A stretch of 9,765 nucleotides of DNA from contig USAV01000072.1 in assembly GCA_900552715.1 (NCBI GenBank), positions 1 through 9,765 of the forward strand. Direction: 5' to 3'. Both the position numbers and the translations under genes were made by a program. The DNA is from an uncultured Veillonella sp. (GTDB taxonomy: Bacteria; Bacillota; Negativicutes; Veillonellales; Veillonellaceae). How positions within the stretch are numbered: position 1 is the first letter of the stretch; every line of letters starts with the position of its first letter. Under the pieces are notes generated by a model. It saw only the letters and a list, made by a program, of their open reading frames with translations. It did not search any database and was not told the origin of the DNA. This document shows positions 1 through 6,469 of the stretch, piece after piece.

Positions 1-2
1 TA

Positions 3-53
3 GGTGCATTGGTAGAGCGTGGTATTATTTCACGACGCCGTGAACGTATTTAA
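3..53 (+). CDS. C-terminal end of an unidentified upstream gene (partial)
   Basis: An open frame enters from the left edge and stops with TAA at 51-53, 49 bases before the next start codon. Only 16 residues are visible and they are arginine-rich at the end (ISRRRERI). This is too little to assign a family. The same-strand orientation and short gap to the ECF S-component gene suggest it may be the preceding gene of an operon. It could also be a chance open frame, since nothing upstream is visible. Confidence 0.35.
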   Translation, partial: GALVERGIISRRRERI

Positions 54-91
54 TTTCTAGTTTCGACTTATATCCGTAAGGAATGAGAACG

Positions 92-98
92 AAGGAGG
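92..98 (+). promoter_or_regulatory. Ribosome binding site of the ECF S-component gene
   Basis: AAGGAGG lies four bases before the ATG at 103. It is a near-perfect Shine-Dalgarno sequence and fixes the start of this gene. Confidence 0.8.
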
Positions 99-102
99 AT
101 CT

Positions 103-894
103 ATGAACAACAATGAACGTCTAGTGGATGATAACTCAACTGTATCAATCCCAGGCAATGAAACGACTAGCCCCGTTGAACGTAAAAAGGTTAAAAAAGA
201 GAAAAAGAGTGGTATTACTATTCGTGAGCTTACCATTATTGGTTTGTTGGCGGGGATCACAATCGCATTAGGTGTATCTGGATATGGGATTATTCCATTG
301 GGGCCTCTTAATGTGACAACTCTACATGTACCGACACTTATTGGTGCTATTGTAGAGGGCCCTAAGGTAGGTGCCTTTGTAGGCTTTATCTTTGGTTGCT
401 ATAGCTTGTGGCAAAATATTACAGCACCTAATATTTTATCCCCACTATTCATTAATCCAATTATTTCTGTATTACCACGTATACTTTTCCCTGTATTAGC
501 ATATTTAGTATACTTATTATTGTGGAAAGCACCTCAAGGTCCACGCATTCTTGTATCTGCATTTATGGGTACTGTATTCCATACAATTATGGTTATGGGA
601 CTTATCTTCTTGCTTTACGCAGATATGTTTGCTATTAAAATGAACCTAAGCCCAGATCAAGTATTAGGCTCTATTGTATTCTTATCTGTTACGCATGGTA
701 TTCCAGAAGCTGTTTTTGCAGCTGTTATCGTTACTCCAGTTGCATTGGCATTACGCAAGGTATTGCGTAAGGATACTCCTAAGAAAGAAAAAACTGATGC
801 TGTTACAAGCGCTGCAACAACAGTAGGAGCGGATGCAAATAAAACTACAGAAGTTAATAAAATCAAATCTGTAGAAGAAAACATAACTAAATAG
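103..894 (+). CDS. ECF-type transporter substrate-binding (S) component, six-helix membrane protein
   Basis: The 263-residue product looks like the integral-membrane S component of an energy-coupling factor transporter, which captures a vitamin or related micronutrient and works with a shared EcfA/EcfA'/EcfT module. About six hydrophobic segments are visible at residues 41-63, 71-84, 87-104, 115-141, 147-172 and 190-216. The first has small-xxx-small spacing (G51/A55), as in helices that contact EcfT. The pattern of a helix, a PLGPLNVTTLHVPTLIGAI stretch, then GPKxGAxVGFIFG is typical of the family, including pantothenate-type and uncharacterised members. The substrate cannot be read from the sequence. 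Unusual for the family are a charged N-terminal extension of about 38 residues and a hydrophilic Lys/Thr/Ala-rich tail of about 45 residues. No ECF ATPase or EcfT gene is in the window, which fits a group II system with a module encoded elsewhere. Confidence 0.78.
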   Translation: MNNNERLVDDNSTVSIPGNETTSPVERKKVKKEKKSGITIRELTIIGLLAGITIALGVSGYGIIPLGPLNVTTLHVPTLIGAIVEGPKVGAFVGFIFGCYSLWQNITAPNILSPLFINPIISVLPRILFPVLAYLVYLLLWKAPQGPRILVSAFMGTVFHTIMVMGLIFLLYADMFAIKMNLSPDQVLGSIVFLSVTHGIPEAVFAAVIVTPVALALRKVLRKDTPKKEKTDAVTSAATTVGADANKTTEVNKIKSVEENITK

Positions 895-897
895 TAT

Positions 898-927
898 TTT
901 ACAGGCTTTTCATAAATATGATAAAAT
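898..927 (+). promoter_or_regulatory. Predicted promoter of the SCIFF precursor gene
   Basis: TTTACA (898-903), an 18-base spacer, and TAAAAT (922-927) preceded by TG at 919-920 form a sigma-A-like promoter with an extended -10. It sits right after the stop codon of the ECF gene and would start transcription about 30 bases before the SCIFF ATG. It was judged by eye against the consensus. Confidence 0.55.
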
Positions 928-961
928 AAATATCATTCGATAAGTATTGAGGAGGATAACC

Positions 962-1105
962 ATGGCTAAACGTATTCGTACTATCAACACTGAATCCTTG
1001 CAAAAAACTGCTAAAACTGGCGGTTGTGGGGAATGTCAAACATCTTGCCAATCCGCTTGCAAAACAAGCTGCACAGTTGGTAACCAAGTTTGCAAACAAA
1101 AATAA
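962..1105 (+). CDS. SCIFF ranthipeptide precursor (six cysteines in forty-five)
   Basis: The 47-residue peptide is the substrate of the radical SAM enzyme encoded just downstream. Its cysteines are C22, C25, C29, C33, C37 and C44, all in the C-terminal half, and the core reads GGCGECQTSCQSACKTSC (20-37) followed by TVGNQ. This is the near-invariant SCIFF core known from Clostridia. The N-terminal leader (MAKRIRTINTESLQ) matches the basic KxIKTxNT-type leader of the family. The ribosome binding site GAGGAGG (949-955) lies six bases before the ATG. In the studied clostridial homologue CteA, the maturase makes a Cys-to-Thr thioether (reported as Cys32-Thr37). By alignment this would be C33 to T38 here, which is inference. 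The biological role of mature SCIFF peptides is unknown. Its small size means it is easily missed in gene calling. It is not a ferredoxin, because there is no CxxCxxC...CP cluster motif, and the match to the SCIFF core is too exact for a metallothionein. Confidence 0.93.
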   Translation: MAKRIRTINTESLQKTAKTGGCGECQTSCQSACKTSCTVGNQVCKQK

Positions 1106-1110
1106 TAAAG

Positions 1111-1134
1111 AGGCTCGCATAGCGGGCCTTTTTT
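1111..1134 (+). terminator. Intrinsic terminator after the SCIFF precursor
   Basis: AGGCTCGC (1111-1118) pairs with GCGGGCCT (1122-1129) around an ATA loop, giving eight pairs with one G-U wobble. A run of T follows at 1129-1134. It begins six bases after the SCIFF stop codon. Partial read-through here would give more precursor than maturase, the stoichiometry expected for a peptide substrate and its enzyme. Confidence 0.8.
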
Positions 1135-1206
1135 ATTTATGTTTTTAATACATACCTTGTATGGTATATCTTTATGACTCTTTTCATAACGTTTAGCGTA
1201 GAAATG

Positions 1207-1215
1207 TGGTACAAT
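1207..1215 (+). promoter_or_regulatory. Predicted extended -10 promoter of the maturase gene
   Basis: TGGTACAAT at 1207-1215 is an extended -10 element. No good -35 box is visible at the normal distance. Transcription would start near 1222, giving a leader of about 50 bases before the ATG at 1272. Its position makes an upstream translation start at 1206 very unlikely. Confidence 0.5.
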
Positions 1216-1271
1216 TATCTAGAAAGTTCTATATAGTAGAGCTTTTACCATACATATTATTTGGAGGTACC

Positions 1272-2681
1272 ATGTTAGAATTAAAACCAATGATCCATAA
1301 GTTTCGGATGAAGGATAACTATTACTGCTTAGATGTAAATAGCGGTATCATTCACGTTATCGACGAACTCATTGATAGAGTTCTTGACATATATGATGGC
1401 ACTAATCGCGATGCAGTACATGCTGCTTTAGATGCTAAAGAAGATGCAGTAGAACTCGATGAGATTATGGATGAGTTAGATGAGCTCATTAAGGCAGAGC
1501 AATTGTTTGCTCCAATGAGTACTGAGTTTAAACTTGTAGTAGGTGAAAAACCTATTGTTAAGGCACTATGCTTAAATATTGCTCATGATTGTAATTTGGC
1601 ATGTAAATACTGTTTTGCCAGCCAAGGTGATTACGGCGGTGTAAAACGCGAGTTAATGAGTTTTGATGTGGCGAAGCGTGCTGTAGATTTCCTCATTAAA
1701 ATGAGTGGCCCTCGTCAACATTGTGAAATTGATTTCTTTGGTGGGGAACCTTTATTGAACTGGGATGTTGTAAAACAAACCGTTGAATATATCGAATCCA
1801 TTCAAGAAAAGCACAATAAGATCTTTAAGCTTACATTGACTACAAATGGCATGTTGTTAACACAAGATAAAATCGATTATGTAAACGAACATAAAATGAG
1901 TCTTGTATTATCTTTAGATGGTCGTGAATCCGTACATAATGCAATGCGCCCTGTAGCGGGTAGTGGTGCTGAGTCTTATAAATATATTGCTAAAAATCTT
2001 ATCAATGCCGTAAAACAACGTCATGGTCTTGAATACTACGTACGCGGTACGTATACACATAAGAATTTAGATTTTACAAAAGATGTTATGGCTATGTCTG
2101 ATCTTGGCTTTGAACATTTATCCATGGAGCCTGTAGTAGGTGAAGAAGGGGATTATGTACTACGCGAAGAGGATTGGCCAGTATTAGAAAAAGAATATGA
2201 AAAATTAGCAGATATTTACCTACAACGTCAATTAGAAGGTTGGGGTGAGAAGTTTAACTTCTTCCACTTCCGTATGGATTTGTATCGTGGTCCATGTATG
2301 GCTAAACGCCTTCGCGGTTGTGGGGCAGGTCATGAATATATGGCTGTTGTACCAAATGGCGATATTTATCCATGTCACCAATTCGTAGGTAAAGATGGAT
2401 ACGTGCTTGGCAATGTGTATGATGGTTTACAAAACACAGAAATCCCTAAAGATTTCCGTAATACACATGTGTTCTCTAAACCGACTTGTGCTGAATGTTG
2501 GGCGAAATTCTTCTGTTCTGGTGGCTGTCATGCTAACAATATTACATTAGGTGGCGATTTAGAAACACCTTATGAATTTGGTTGCCGCTTACAAAAGAAA
2601 CGTATTGAATGCGCTATTATGATTCAAGCTGAGTTAGAACAAGCTGGCATTGATGGCAGTATTCCTGTAGCATTAGGTTAA
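1272..2681 (+). CDS. SCIFF radical SAM maturase (thioether-forming, SPASM domain)
   Basis: The 469-residue cytosolic enzyme is predicted to reductively cleave S-adenosylmethionine and link cysteine sulfur of the SCIFF peptide to a backbone carbon. Residues 1-85 form a small N-terminal region starting with an MIHKFRxKDNYYCLDVNSGIIHVID-type sequence typical of SCIFF maturases, and are probably the RiPP recognition element that grips the leader. The radical SAM motif CX3CX2C is C107, C111, C114, with GGEP at 157-160. The C-terminal SPASM region has C342, then C350-X12-G-X4-C368, C406-X2-C409-X5-C415-X3-C419 and C438, enough to ligate two auxiliary iron-sulfur clusters. The ATG at 1272 is chosen because GGAGG (1263-1267) precedes it and the family N-terminus begins here. 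The in-frame ATG at 1206 lies within the promoter. The gene follows its precursor and lies 34 bases before hypF, so the two are probably co-transcribed. Homologues include clostridial CteB. Confidence 0.93.
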   Translation: MLELKPMIHKFRMKDNYYCLDVNSGIIHVIDELIDRVLDIYDGTNRDAVHAALDAKEDAVELDEIMDELDELIKAEQLFAPMSTEFKLVVGEKPIVKALCLNIAHDCNLACKYCFASQGDYGGVKRELMSFDVAKRAVDFLIKMSGPRQHCEIDFFGGEPLLNWDVVKQTVEYIESIQEKHNKIFKLTLTTNGMLLTQDKIDYVNEHKMSLVLSLDGRESVHNAMRPVAGSGAESYKYIAKNLINAVKQRHGLEYYVRGTYTHKNLDFTKDVMAMSDLGFEHLSMEPVVGEEGDYVLREEDWPVLEKEYEKLADIYLQRQLEGWGEKFNFFHFRMDLYRGPCMAKRLRGCGAGHEYMAVVPNGDIYPCHQFVGKDGYVLGNVYDGLQNTEIPKDFRNTHVFSKPTCAECWAKFFCSGGCHANNITLGGDLETPYEFGCRLQKKRIECAIMIQAELEQAGIDGSIPVALG

Positions 2682-2704
2682 TAGCCTTAATTCTCCGTCT
2701 ATAG

Positions 2705-2710
2705 TAGGAG
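2705..2710 (+). promoter_or_regulatory. Ribosome binding site of hypF
   Basis: TAGGAG lies five bases before the ATG at 2716, in the 34-base gap after the maturase gene. No terminator or convincing promoter is visible in that gap. Confidence 0.6.
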
Positions 2711-2715
2711 CTTAT

Positions 2716-4995
2716 ATGAAACAAAATAGTAATCAAACTATAGAACGCTGGGGAATTCGTTATACCGGTATAGTTCAAGGGGTCGGATTCCGGCCCCTTG
2801 TTTCTATGTGGGCACATTCTCTGGGGTTAACTGGTTTTGTTTATAATGATAGCCAAGGTGTTTACGTTGAGGTACAAGGTTGTGTCGGTGATTTACAGCT
2901 ATTTTTAGATGCTATTCAAGATGACCGACCTAGACTGTGCCGTATTACAAGTCAAACAGTAGAACATCTTACTATAAAAAATAATGAAGTTGAGTTTTCT
3001 GTGGAGCCATCTCCATTAGGGGAAGCAGTTAGCACCTTTATTAGTGCCGATACAGCGCCATGTGCTGATTGTCTTAAAGAACTACAACAGGACAAGCGTA
3101 GAAAAGAATATCCTTTTATTAATTGTACAAATTGCGGCCCACGATATACGATTATTAAATCACTTCCCTATGATCGGGAACGAACGACGATGGACGAGTT
3201 TCCTATGTGTGAAGCTTGTAAGGCTGAATACGAAGATATAGAGGGGCGCCGTTATCGTGCTGAACCAAATGCTTGTGTTCAATGTGGTCCTCATTATACT
3301 TTATATAAACCTAATCGTACGGTTGTAGATACTGTAAATGTATGGAATACTACCCGTGAATTAATCAATGAAGGTAGTATTATTGCTATAAAAGGGATAG
3401 GTGGATACCATCTAGTTTGTGATGCTCGAAATGATGCGGTGGTTCAACGCTTGCGTAAGCGTAAGAATCGACCACATAAACCCTTAGCAATTATGGTAGG
3501 GTCCCTAGATACGGCAATTGAGCTTGTCCATCTTAGTGATGAAGAATTAGATGTTTTGACGGGAATGGAACGGCCTATCGTATTATTAAAAAGAAATACT
3601 GATAGTTTAGTGCGTTTGAGTCCCCATGTAGCTCCGGATAATCATATGCTTGGCGTAATGTTACCATATACACCGATGCATGAGGTACTATTACCATCAG
3701 ATGCAGCATGGGTTATGACAAGCGGTAATCGAAGTGGTGATCCAGTTTTATATGATGATAATCAAGCCTTTGAAGAGTTAGAATCGGTTGCCGATTATTT
3801 CTTGGTACACAATCGTCAAATCTATGCACCTCTCGATGACTCTGTTGTAACTGTCATCCATAATAAACCTCGATTGATTCGTCGTAGTCGTGGTTATGTA
3901 CCAGAACCTATTCATTGTGAACTTTCAGGGCAAAGTCCGATGCTAGCTATGGGTAGTGATCTTAAAAATGCATTTGCTATGAATAAAGGCTCAGAAGTCC
4001 TTGTAGGCCCACATATTGGGGATCTACAAAATGCATCTACTCATGCCACATTGGAGTGGACTATTGACCGATATGAGGAATTGTTTTCTATACAACCAGA
4101 GAAAATTATTGTAGACAGTCATCCTCAATTTTTCTCGTCCCACTTAGGAGAGCGCATTGGTAAAAGCTCACAGATCCCTGTTATATCAGTTCAACATCAT
4201 CACGCTCATATTGCATCAGTCATGGCAGAGCACAATCTTGAAGGTCCAGTGCTGGGGATTGCCATGGATGGTACTGGATATGGACCAGATGGAACGGTAT
4301 GGGGTGGTGAATTTCTCCTTTGCAAGGGAGATAAATATCAACGATTAGCTCATATCCATGAAGCGCCATTACCGGGAGGAGAGAAAGCTGTTTCCGAGCC
4401 ATGGCGCCAAGCCTTATGGTATATCCGAAATTACTATGGTGATGATGTTCCACCTATCTACCAAGATTGGATGAAAGAATTGCCTAAAGGTTGGGCCATA
4501 TTAGATAAAGCATTACAATCTACGATGCCTATGGTTCAAGCAACGAGTTGTGGTCGTTTGTTTGATGCGGTTGGCTCTCTTTTAGGGCTTGGTATGGTCC
4601 ACACCTATGATGCACAAATTGCTATAGCCTTAGAGGCTCTATGTGGTGATGAAAAAGGAATATTGCTTGATTATAACTATGATGGGCGAATTCTTGATTT
4701 TACACCTACCGTTCAATCCATTATGGATGGTGTAGTTAATGGTGAATCTAGGGCTCATCTTGCTGCATCTTTCCATAAAACCGTTGCTATCGCATTATGT
4801 GAAACCGCAGCGGATTTAATGGAGCGCTATAATGTTAGTGATGCGGCTATTTCTGGCGGTGTATTTCAAAATCGCAAATTAGTAGAGCTGATATATCGCG
4901 CTTGGCATGTAGGCGATTTGTATATGAATGAAGCGGTTCCTTCCAATGATGGCGGATTAGCCTTTGGTCAACTATGGATTGGCAATCAGAAATAG
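2716..4995 (+). CDS. hypF: Carbamoyltransferase HypF, NiFe-hydrogenase maturation
   Basis: HypF uses carbamoyl phosphate and ATP to make carbamoyl-adenylate and transfers the carbamoyl group to the C-terminal cysteine of HypE, the first step in making the hydrogenase cyanide ligands. At 759 residues it has the normal full length. Domains in order are: acylphosphatase-like (about 12-98) with GIVQGVGFRP at 18-27, R26 and N44 being the expected catalytic pair; two zinc-finger units C116/C119/C137/C140 and C165/C168/C187/C190; a YrdC-like domain (about 205-395) with a basic RKRKNRPHKP stretch and TSGN at 335-338; and a Kae1-like domain with HHHAH at 494-498, DGTGYGPDG at 518-526, SGGVFQNR at 713-720 and SNDGG at 743-747. 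The first finger has 17 residues between its cysteine pairs and the second 18. All key motifs are intact, so the enzyme should be active. It probably shares a transcript with the SCIFF maturase upstream. A GC-rich hairpin lies within its first 90 bases. Confidence 0.97.
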   Translation: MKQNSNQTIERWGIRYTGIVQGVGFRPLVSMWAHSLGLTGFVYNDSQGVYVEVQGCVGDLQLFLDAIQDDRPRLCRITSQTVEHLTIKNNEVEFSVEPSPLGEAVSTFISADTAPCADCLKELQQDKRRKEYPFINCTNCGPRYTIIKSLPYDRERTTMDEFPMCEACKAEYEDIEGRRYRAEPNACVQCGPHYTLYKPNRTVVDTVNVWNTTRELINEGSIIAIKGIGGYHLVCDARNDAVVQRLRKRKNRPHKPLAIMVGSLDTAIELVHLSDEELDVLTGMERPIVLLKRNTDSLVRLSPHVAPDNHMLGVMLPYTPMHEVLLPSDAAWVMTSGNRSGDPVLYDDNQAFEELESVADYFLVHNRQIYAPLDDSVVTVIHNKPRLIRRSRGYVPEPIHCELSGQSPMLAMGSDLKNAFAMNKGSEVLVGPHIGDLQNASTHATLEWTIDRYEELFSIQPEKIIVDSHPQFFSSHLGERIGKSSQIPVISVQHHHAHIASVMAEHNLEGPVLGIAMDGTGYGPDGTVWGGEFLLCKGDKYQRLAHIHEAPLPGGEKAVSEPWRQALWYIRNYYGDDVPPIYQDWMKELPKGWAILDKALQSTMPMVQATSCGRLFDAVGSLLGLGMVHTYDAQIAIALEALCGDEKGILLDYNYDGRILDFTPTVQSIMDGVVNGESRAHLAASFHKTVAIALCETAADLMERYNVSDAAISGGVFQNRKLVELIYRAWHVGDLYMNEAVPSNDGGLAFGQLWIGNQK
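2776..2800 (+). other. GC-rich hairpin inside the 5' end of hypF
   Basis: CAAGGGGTCGG (2776-2786) can pair with CCGGCCCCTTG (2790-2800) around an ATT loop: eleven pairs with one G-U wobble, most of them G-C. TTTCT follows. It overlaps the codons of the conserved acylphosphatase motif (V-G-F-R-P-L). It resembles an attenuator or mRNA-stability structure, but motif conservation alone may explain it. Confidence 0.45.
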
Positions 4996-5014
4996 TTATA
5001 TATTCTTGTAGTTA

Positions 5015-5046
5015 GTATCACTTAATAATTACTACAATTGTGATAC
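5015..5046. promoter_or_regulatory. Operator-like inverted repeat upstream of hypC
   Basis: GTATCAC (5015-5021) and GTGATAC (5040-5046) are perfect inverted copies 18 bases apart. The downstream copy overlaps the predicted -10 of the hypC promoter. The arm centres are 25 bases apart, a little over two helical turns, which fits binding of a dimeric or paired regulator. The regulator is unknown. Confidence 0.4.
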
Positions 5047-5049
5047 AAT
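5041..5049 (+). promoter_or_regulatory. Predicted extended -10 promoter of hypCDE
   Basis: TGATACAAT at 5041-5049 is an extended -10 element in the 143-base gap after hypF. No strong -35 box is visible, which would fit dependence on an activator. The start point would be near 5056, giving a leader of roughly 83 bases that contains the hairpin at 5074-5101. Confidence 0.5.
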
Positions 5050-5073
5050 GATATTAGAAATATTTATATATGG

Positions 5074-5101
5074 TGAGTTTTCTTTCTCGAAAGTAAACTC
5101 A
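5074..5101 (+). other. Hairpin in the hypC leader
   Basis: TGAGTTT (5074-5080) pairs with AAACTCA (5095-5101). After a T-T mismatch, CTTT (5082-5085) pairs with AAAG (5090-5093) around a CTCG loop. It could be a weak terminator for read-through from hypF, but no uninterrupted T run follows. It could also be a leader structure controlling hypC. No known riboswitch is recognised. Confidence 0.5.
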
Positions 5102-5138
5102 TAGAATTTGTTATTAATATAATATATAAGGAGATAGT

Positions 5139-5390
5139 ATGTGCTTAGCTGTACCAGCACAGTTAGTAGCTGTGAATGATGTTATTGGCACTGTTGAATT
5201 AACAGGTGCCACCCGTGACTGCAGCTTACTCCTCGTACCAGAAGCAAAGGTAGGGGACTGGTTGTTAGTCCATGCGGGTTTTGCTGTACAAATTGTTGAT
5301 GAAGAAGAGGCACAAAAAACATTAGAGGCCTTTAAGGAGCTAGAAGAACTTGAAGAAGCTTACTTTGCAGGAAAAGCAGAACAGTGCTGA
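5139..5390 (+). CDS. hypC: Hydrogenase maturation chaperone HypC
   Basis: The 83-residue HypC/HybG/HupF-family protein carries the Fe(CN)2CO precursor with HypD and delivers it to the hydrogenase large subunit. It begins MCLAVP; C2, exposed after removal of the initiator methionine, is the essential iron/HypD-binding residue. The OB-fold core is visible, with GDWLLVHAGFA at 39-49 followed by the helical DEEEAQKTL motif at 54-62. The C-terminus is a Glu-rich helix of slightly more than usual length, ending in an extra cysteine (C83). The ribosome binding site AAGGAG (5128-5133) lies five bases before the ATG. The 3' end overlaps the predicted start of hypD by 41 bases. It is the first gene of hypCDE and has its own promoter region. 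Confidence 0.96.
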   Translation: MCLAVPAQLVAVNDVIGTVELTGATRDCSLLLVPEAKVGDWLLVHAGFAVQIVDEEEAQKTLEAFKELEELEEAYFAGKAEQC

Positions 5391-6468
5391 TGCGTTATTA
5401 AAACGTATCAATGCCCTTCATGAGCCTGGGGAAACCGTAAGGCTTATGGAGGTTTGTGGTACACATACTGTATCGATTTTCCGTGAAGGTCTTCGACAAT
5501 TATTGCCAAGTGGCATTGAACTTGTAAGTGGACCAGGATGTCCTGTATGTGTAACAGATCAAACGTATATGGATAAGGCGTTAGCCTATGCTGAACGGGA
5601 TGATGTTATTATTGCTACCTTTGGGGATATGTTAAAGGTTCCTGGTAGCTATAGCAGTCTTAGTGAGGCTCAAACAAAGGGCGCCCATATTCATGTCATT
5701 TATACCCCTTTAGAGGTGGTAGAACTTAGTAAAAAATACCCAGATAAGAAAATAGTATTTCTGGCTATAGGTTTTGAAACGACTATTGCCGTTATTTGTG
5801 CAACTGTAAAAGCAGTTCATGCAGCAGGGCTGAAGAATGTTTTCTTCCTTGTATCTCATAAATTAGTGCCTCCTGCATTACGAGCTTTATTAGATAAACA
5901 AGAAGGTCATATTGACGGATTTATTTTGCCAGGTCATGTAAGCGTTATTATTGGTGAAGAGCCATACCGATTCTTACCTGAAGAATATCACATACCGTCT
6001 TGTATTGCTGGCTTTGATGGACTTGAGATTTTATCTGCTATAGCAAATATTTTAGAGCAACGTAAAACCGGTAATTTTGTGGTGGGTAATACCTATCATT
6101 CTGTAGTTATGCAGAAGGGGAATCCGGTAGCGCAAGCGATGATCAAAGAAGTATATGATGTATGTGATGATGCGTGGCGTGGTATCGGTGTTATTCCAAA
6201 CTCTGGCTTAAGATTAAAGGATGCATATGCAGCCTATGATGTGGAACGTGCATTACCTATCCAGCTTGAAAAGCCTTCTCTTGATCCAAAAGGGTGCCAA
6301 TGTGGTCGTGTATTGCAAGGGCTTATTAAGCCAAGTGAATGTCCATTATTTGGTAAAAGCTGTACTGCTGACCACCCTGTTGGTGCTTGCATGGTATCTG
6401 TAGAAGGTAGTTGTGCAGCGTGGTATAAATACGGTTATTCCAGTGGTGGATCGACGTGGGAGGATTAA
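5350..6468 (+). CDS. hypD: Hydrogenase maturation iron-sulfur protein HypD (TTG start)
   Basis: HypD is the scaffold where, with HypC, iron receives its CN and CO ligands. The visible motifs are CGTHT at 36-40, GPGCPVC at 61-67 (C64 and C67) and FETT at 142-145. The C-terminal cysteine-rich region holds C316, C318, C331, C338, C347 and C355, which includes the [4Fe-4S] ligands. The 372-residue length is normal. No in-frame ATG exists near the expected N-terminus. The TTG at 5350 is preferred because AAGGAG (5334-5339) lies ten bases upstream and it gives a family-like stretch of about 32 residues before MEVCGTHT. TTG at 5365 is the alternative. Either start lies within hypC, which suggests translational coupling and matched synthesis of the HypC and HypD partners. 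The exact start is less certain than the identity. Confidence 0.95.
   Translation: MKKLTLQEKQNSADALLKRINALHEPGETVRLMEVCGTHTVSIFREGLRQLLPSGIELVSGPGCPVCVTDQTYMDKALAYAERDDVIIATFGDMLKVPGSYSSLSEAQTKGAHIHVIYTPLEVVELSKKYPDKKIVFLAIGFETTIAVICATVKAVHAAGLKNVFFLVSHKLVPPALRALLDKQEGHIDGFILPGHVSVIIGEEPYRFLPEEYHIPSCIAGFDGLEILSAIANILEQRKTGNFVVGNTYHSVVMQKGNPVAQAMIKEVYDVCDDAWRGIGVIPNSGLRLKDAYAAYDVERALPIQLEKPSLDPKGCQCGRVLQGLIKPSECPLFGKSCTADHPVGACMVSVEGSCAAWYKYGYSSGGSTWED
6458..6463 (+). promoter_or_regulatory. Ribosome binding site of hypE
   Basis: GGGAGG lies inside the last codons of hypD, six bases before the ATG at 6470. It decides the hypE start and shows tight coupling to hypD. Confidence 0.75.
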
Positions 6469-6469
6469 T

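Noticed and set aside
899..1120. Minus-strand open frame over the SCIFF gene
   Set aside because: It is antisense to a clearly recognised peptide gene, overlaps its promoter and terminator, and resembles no known protein.
1206..1271. Upstream in-frame extension of the SCIFF maturase starting at ATG 1206
   Set aside because: It overlaps the predicted -10 element and has no ribosome binding site. The family N-terminus and GGAGG fit ATG 1272.
4220..4453. Minus-strand open frame within hypF
   Set aside because: It is a shadow of the conserved Kae1-like domain and has no supporting signal.
5101..5113. 13-base identity ATAGAATTTGTTA shared with 7691-7703, both just upstream of genes
   Set aside because: One 13-base match is close to chance expectation for about 10 kb of AT-rich DNA, and the flanking bases do not match.
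5118..5123. Perfect TATAAT close to hypC
   Set aside because: Transcription would begin inside the ribosome binding site, and no -35 or TG extension is present. The extended -10 at 5041-5049 is more sensible.
6413..6469. Upstream GTG start for hypE
   Set aside because: It lies deep in hypD and adds residues not typical of HypE. GGGAGG before ATG 6470 is much better.
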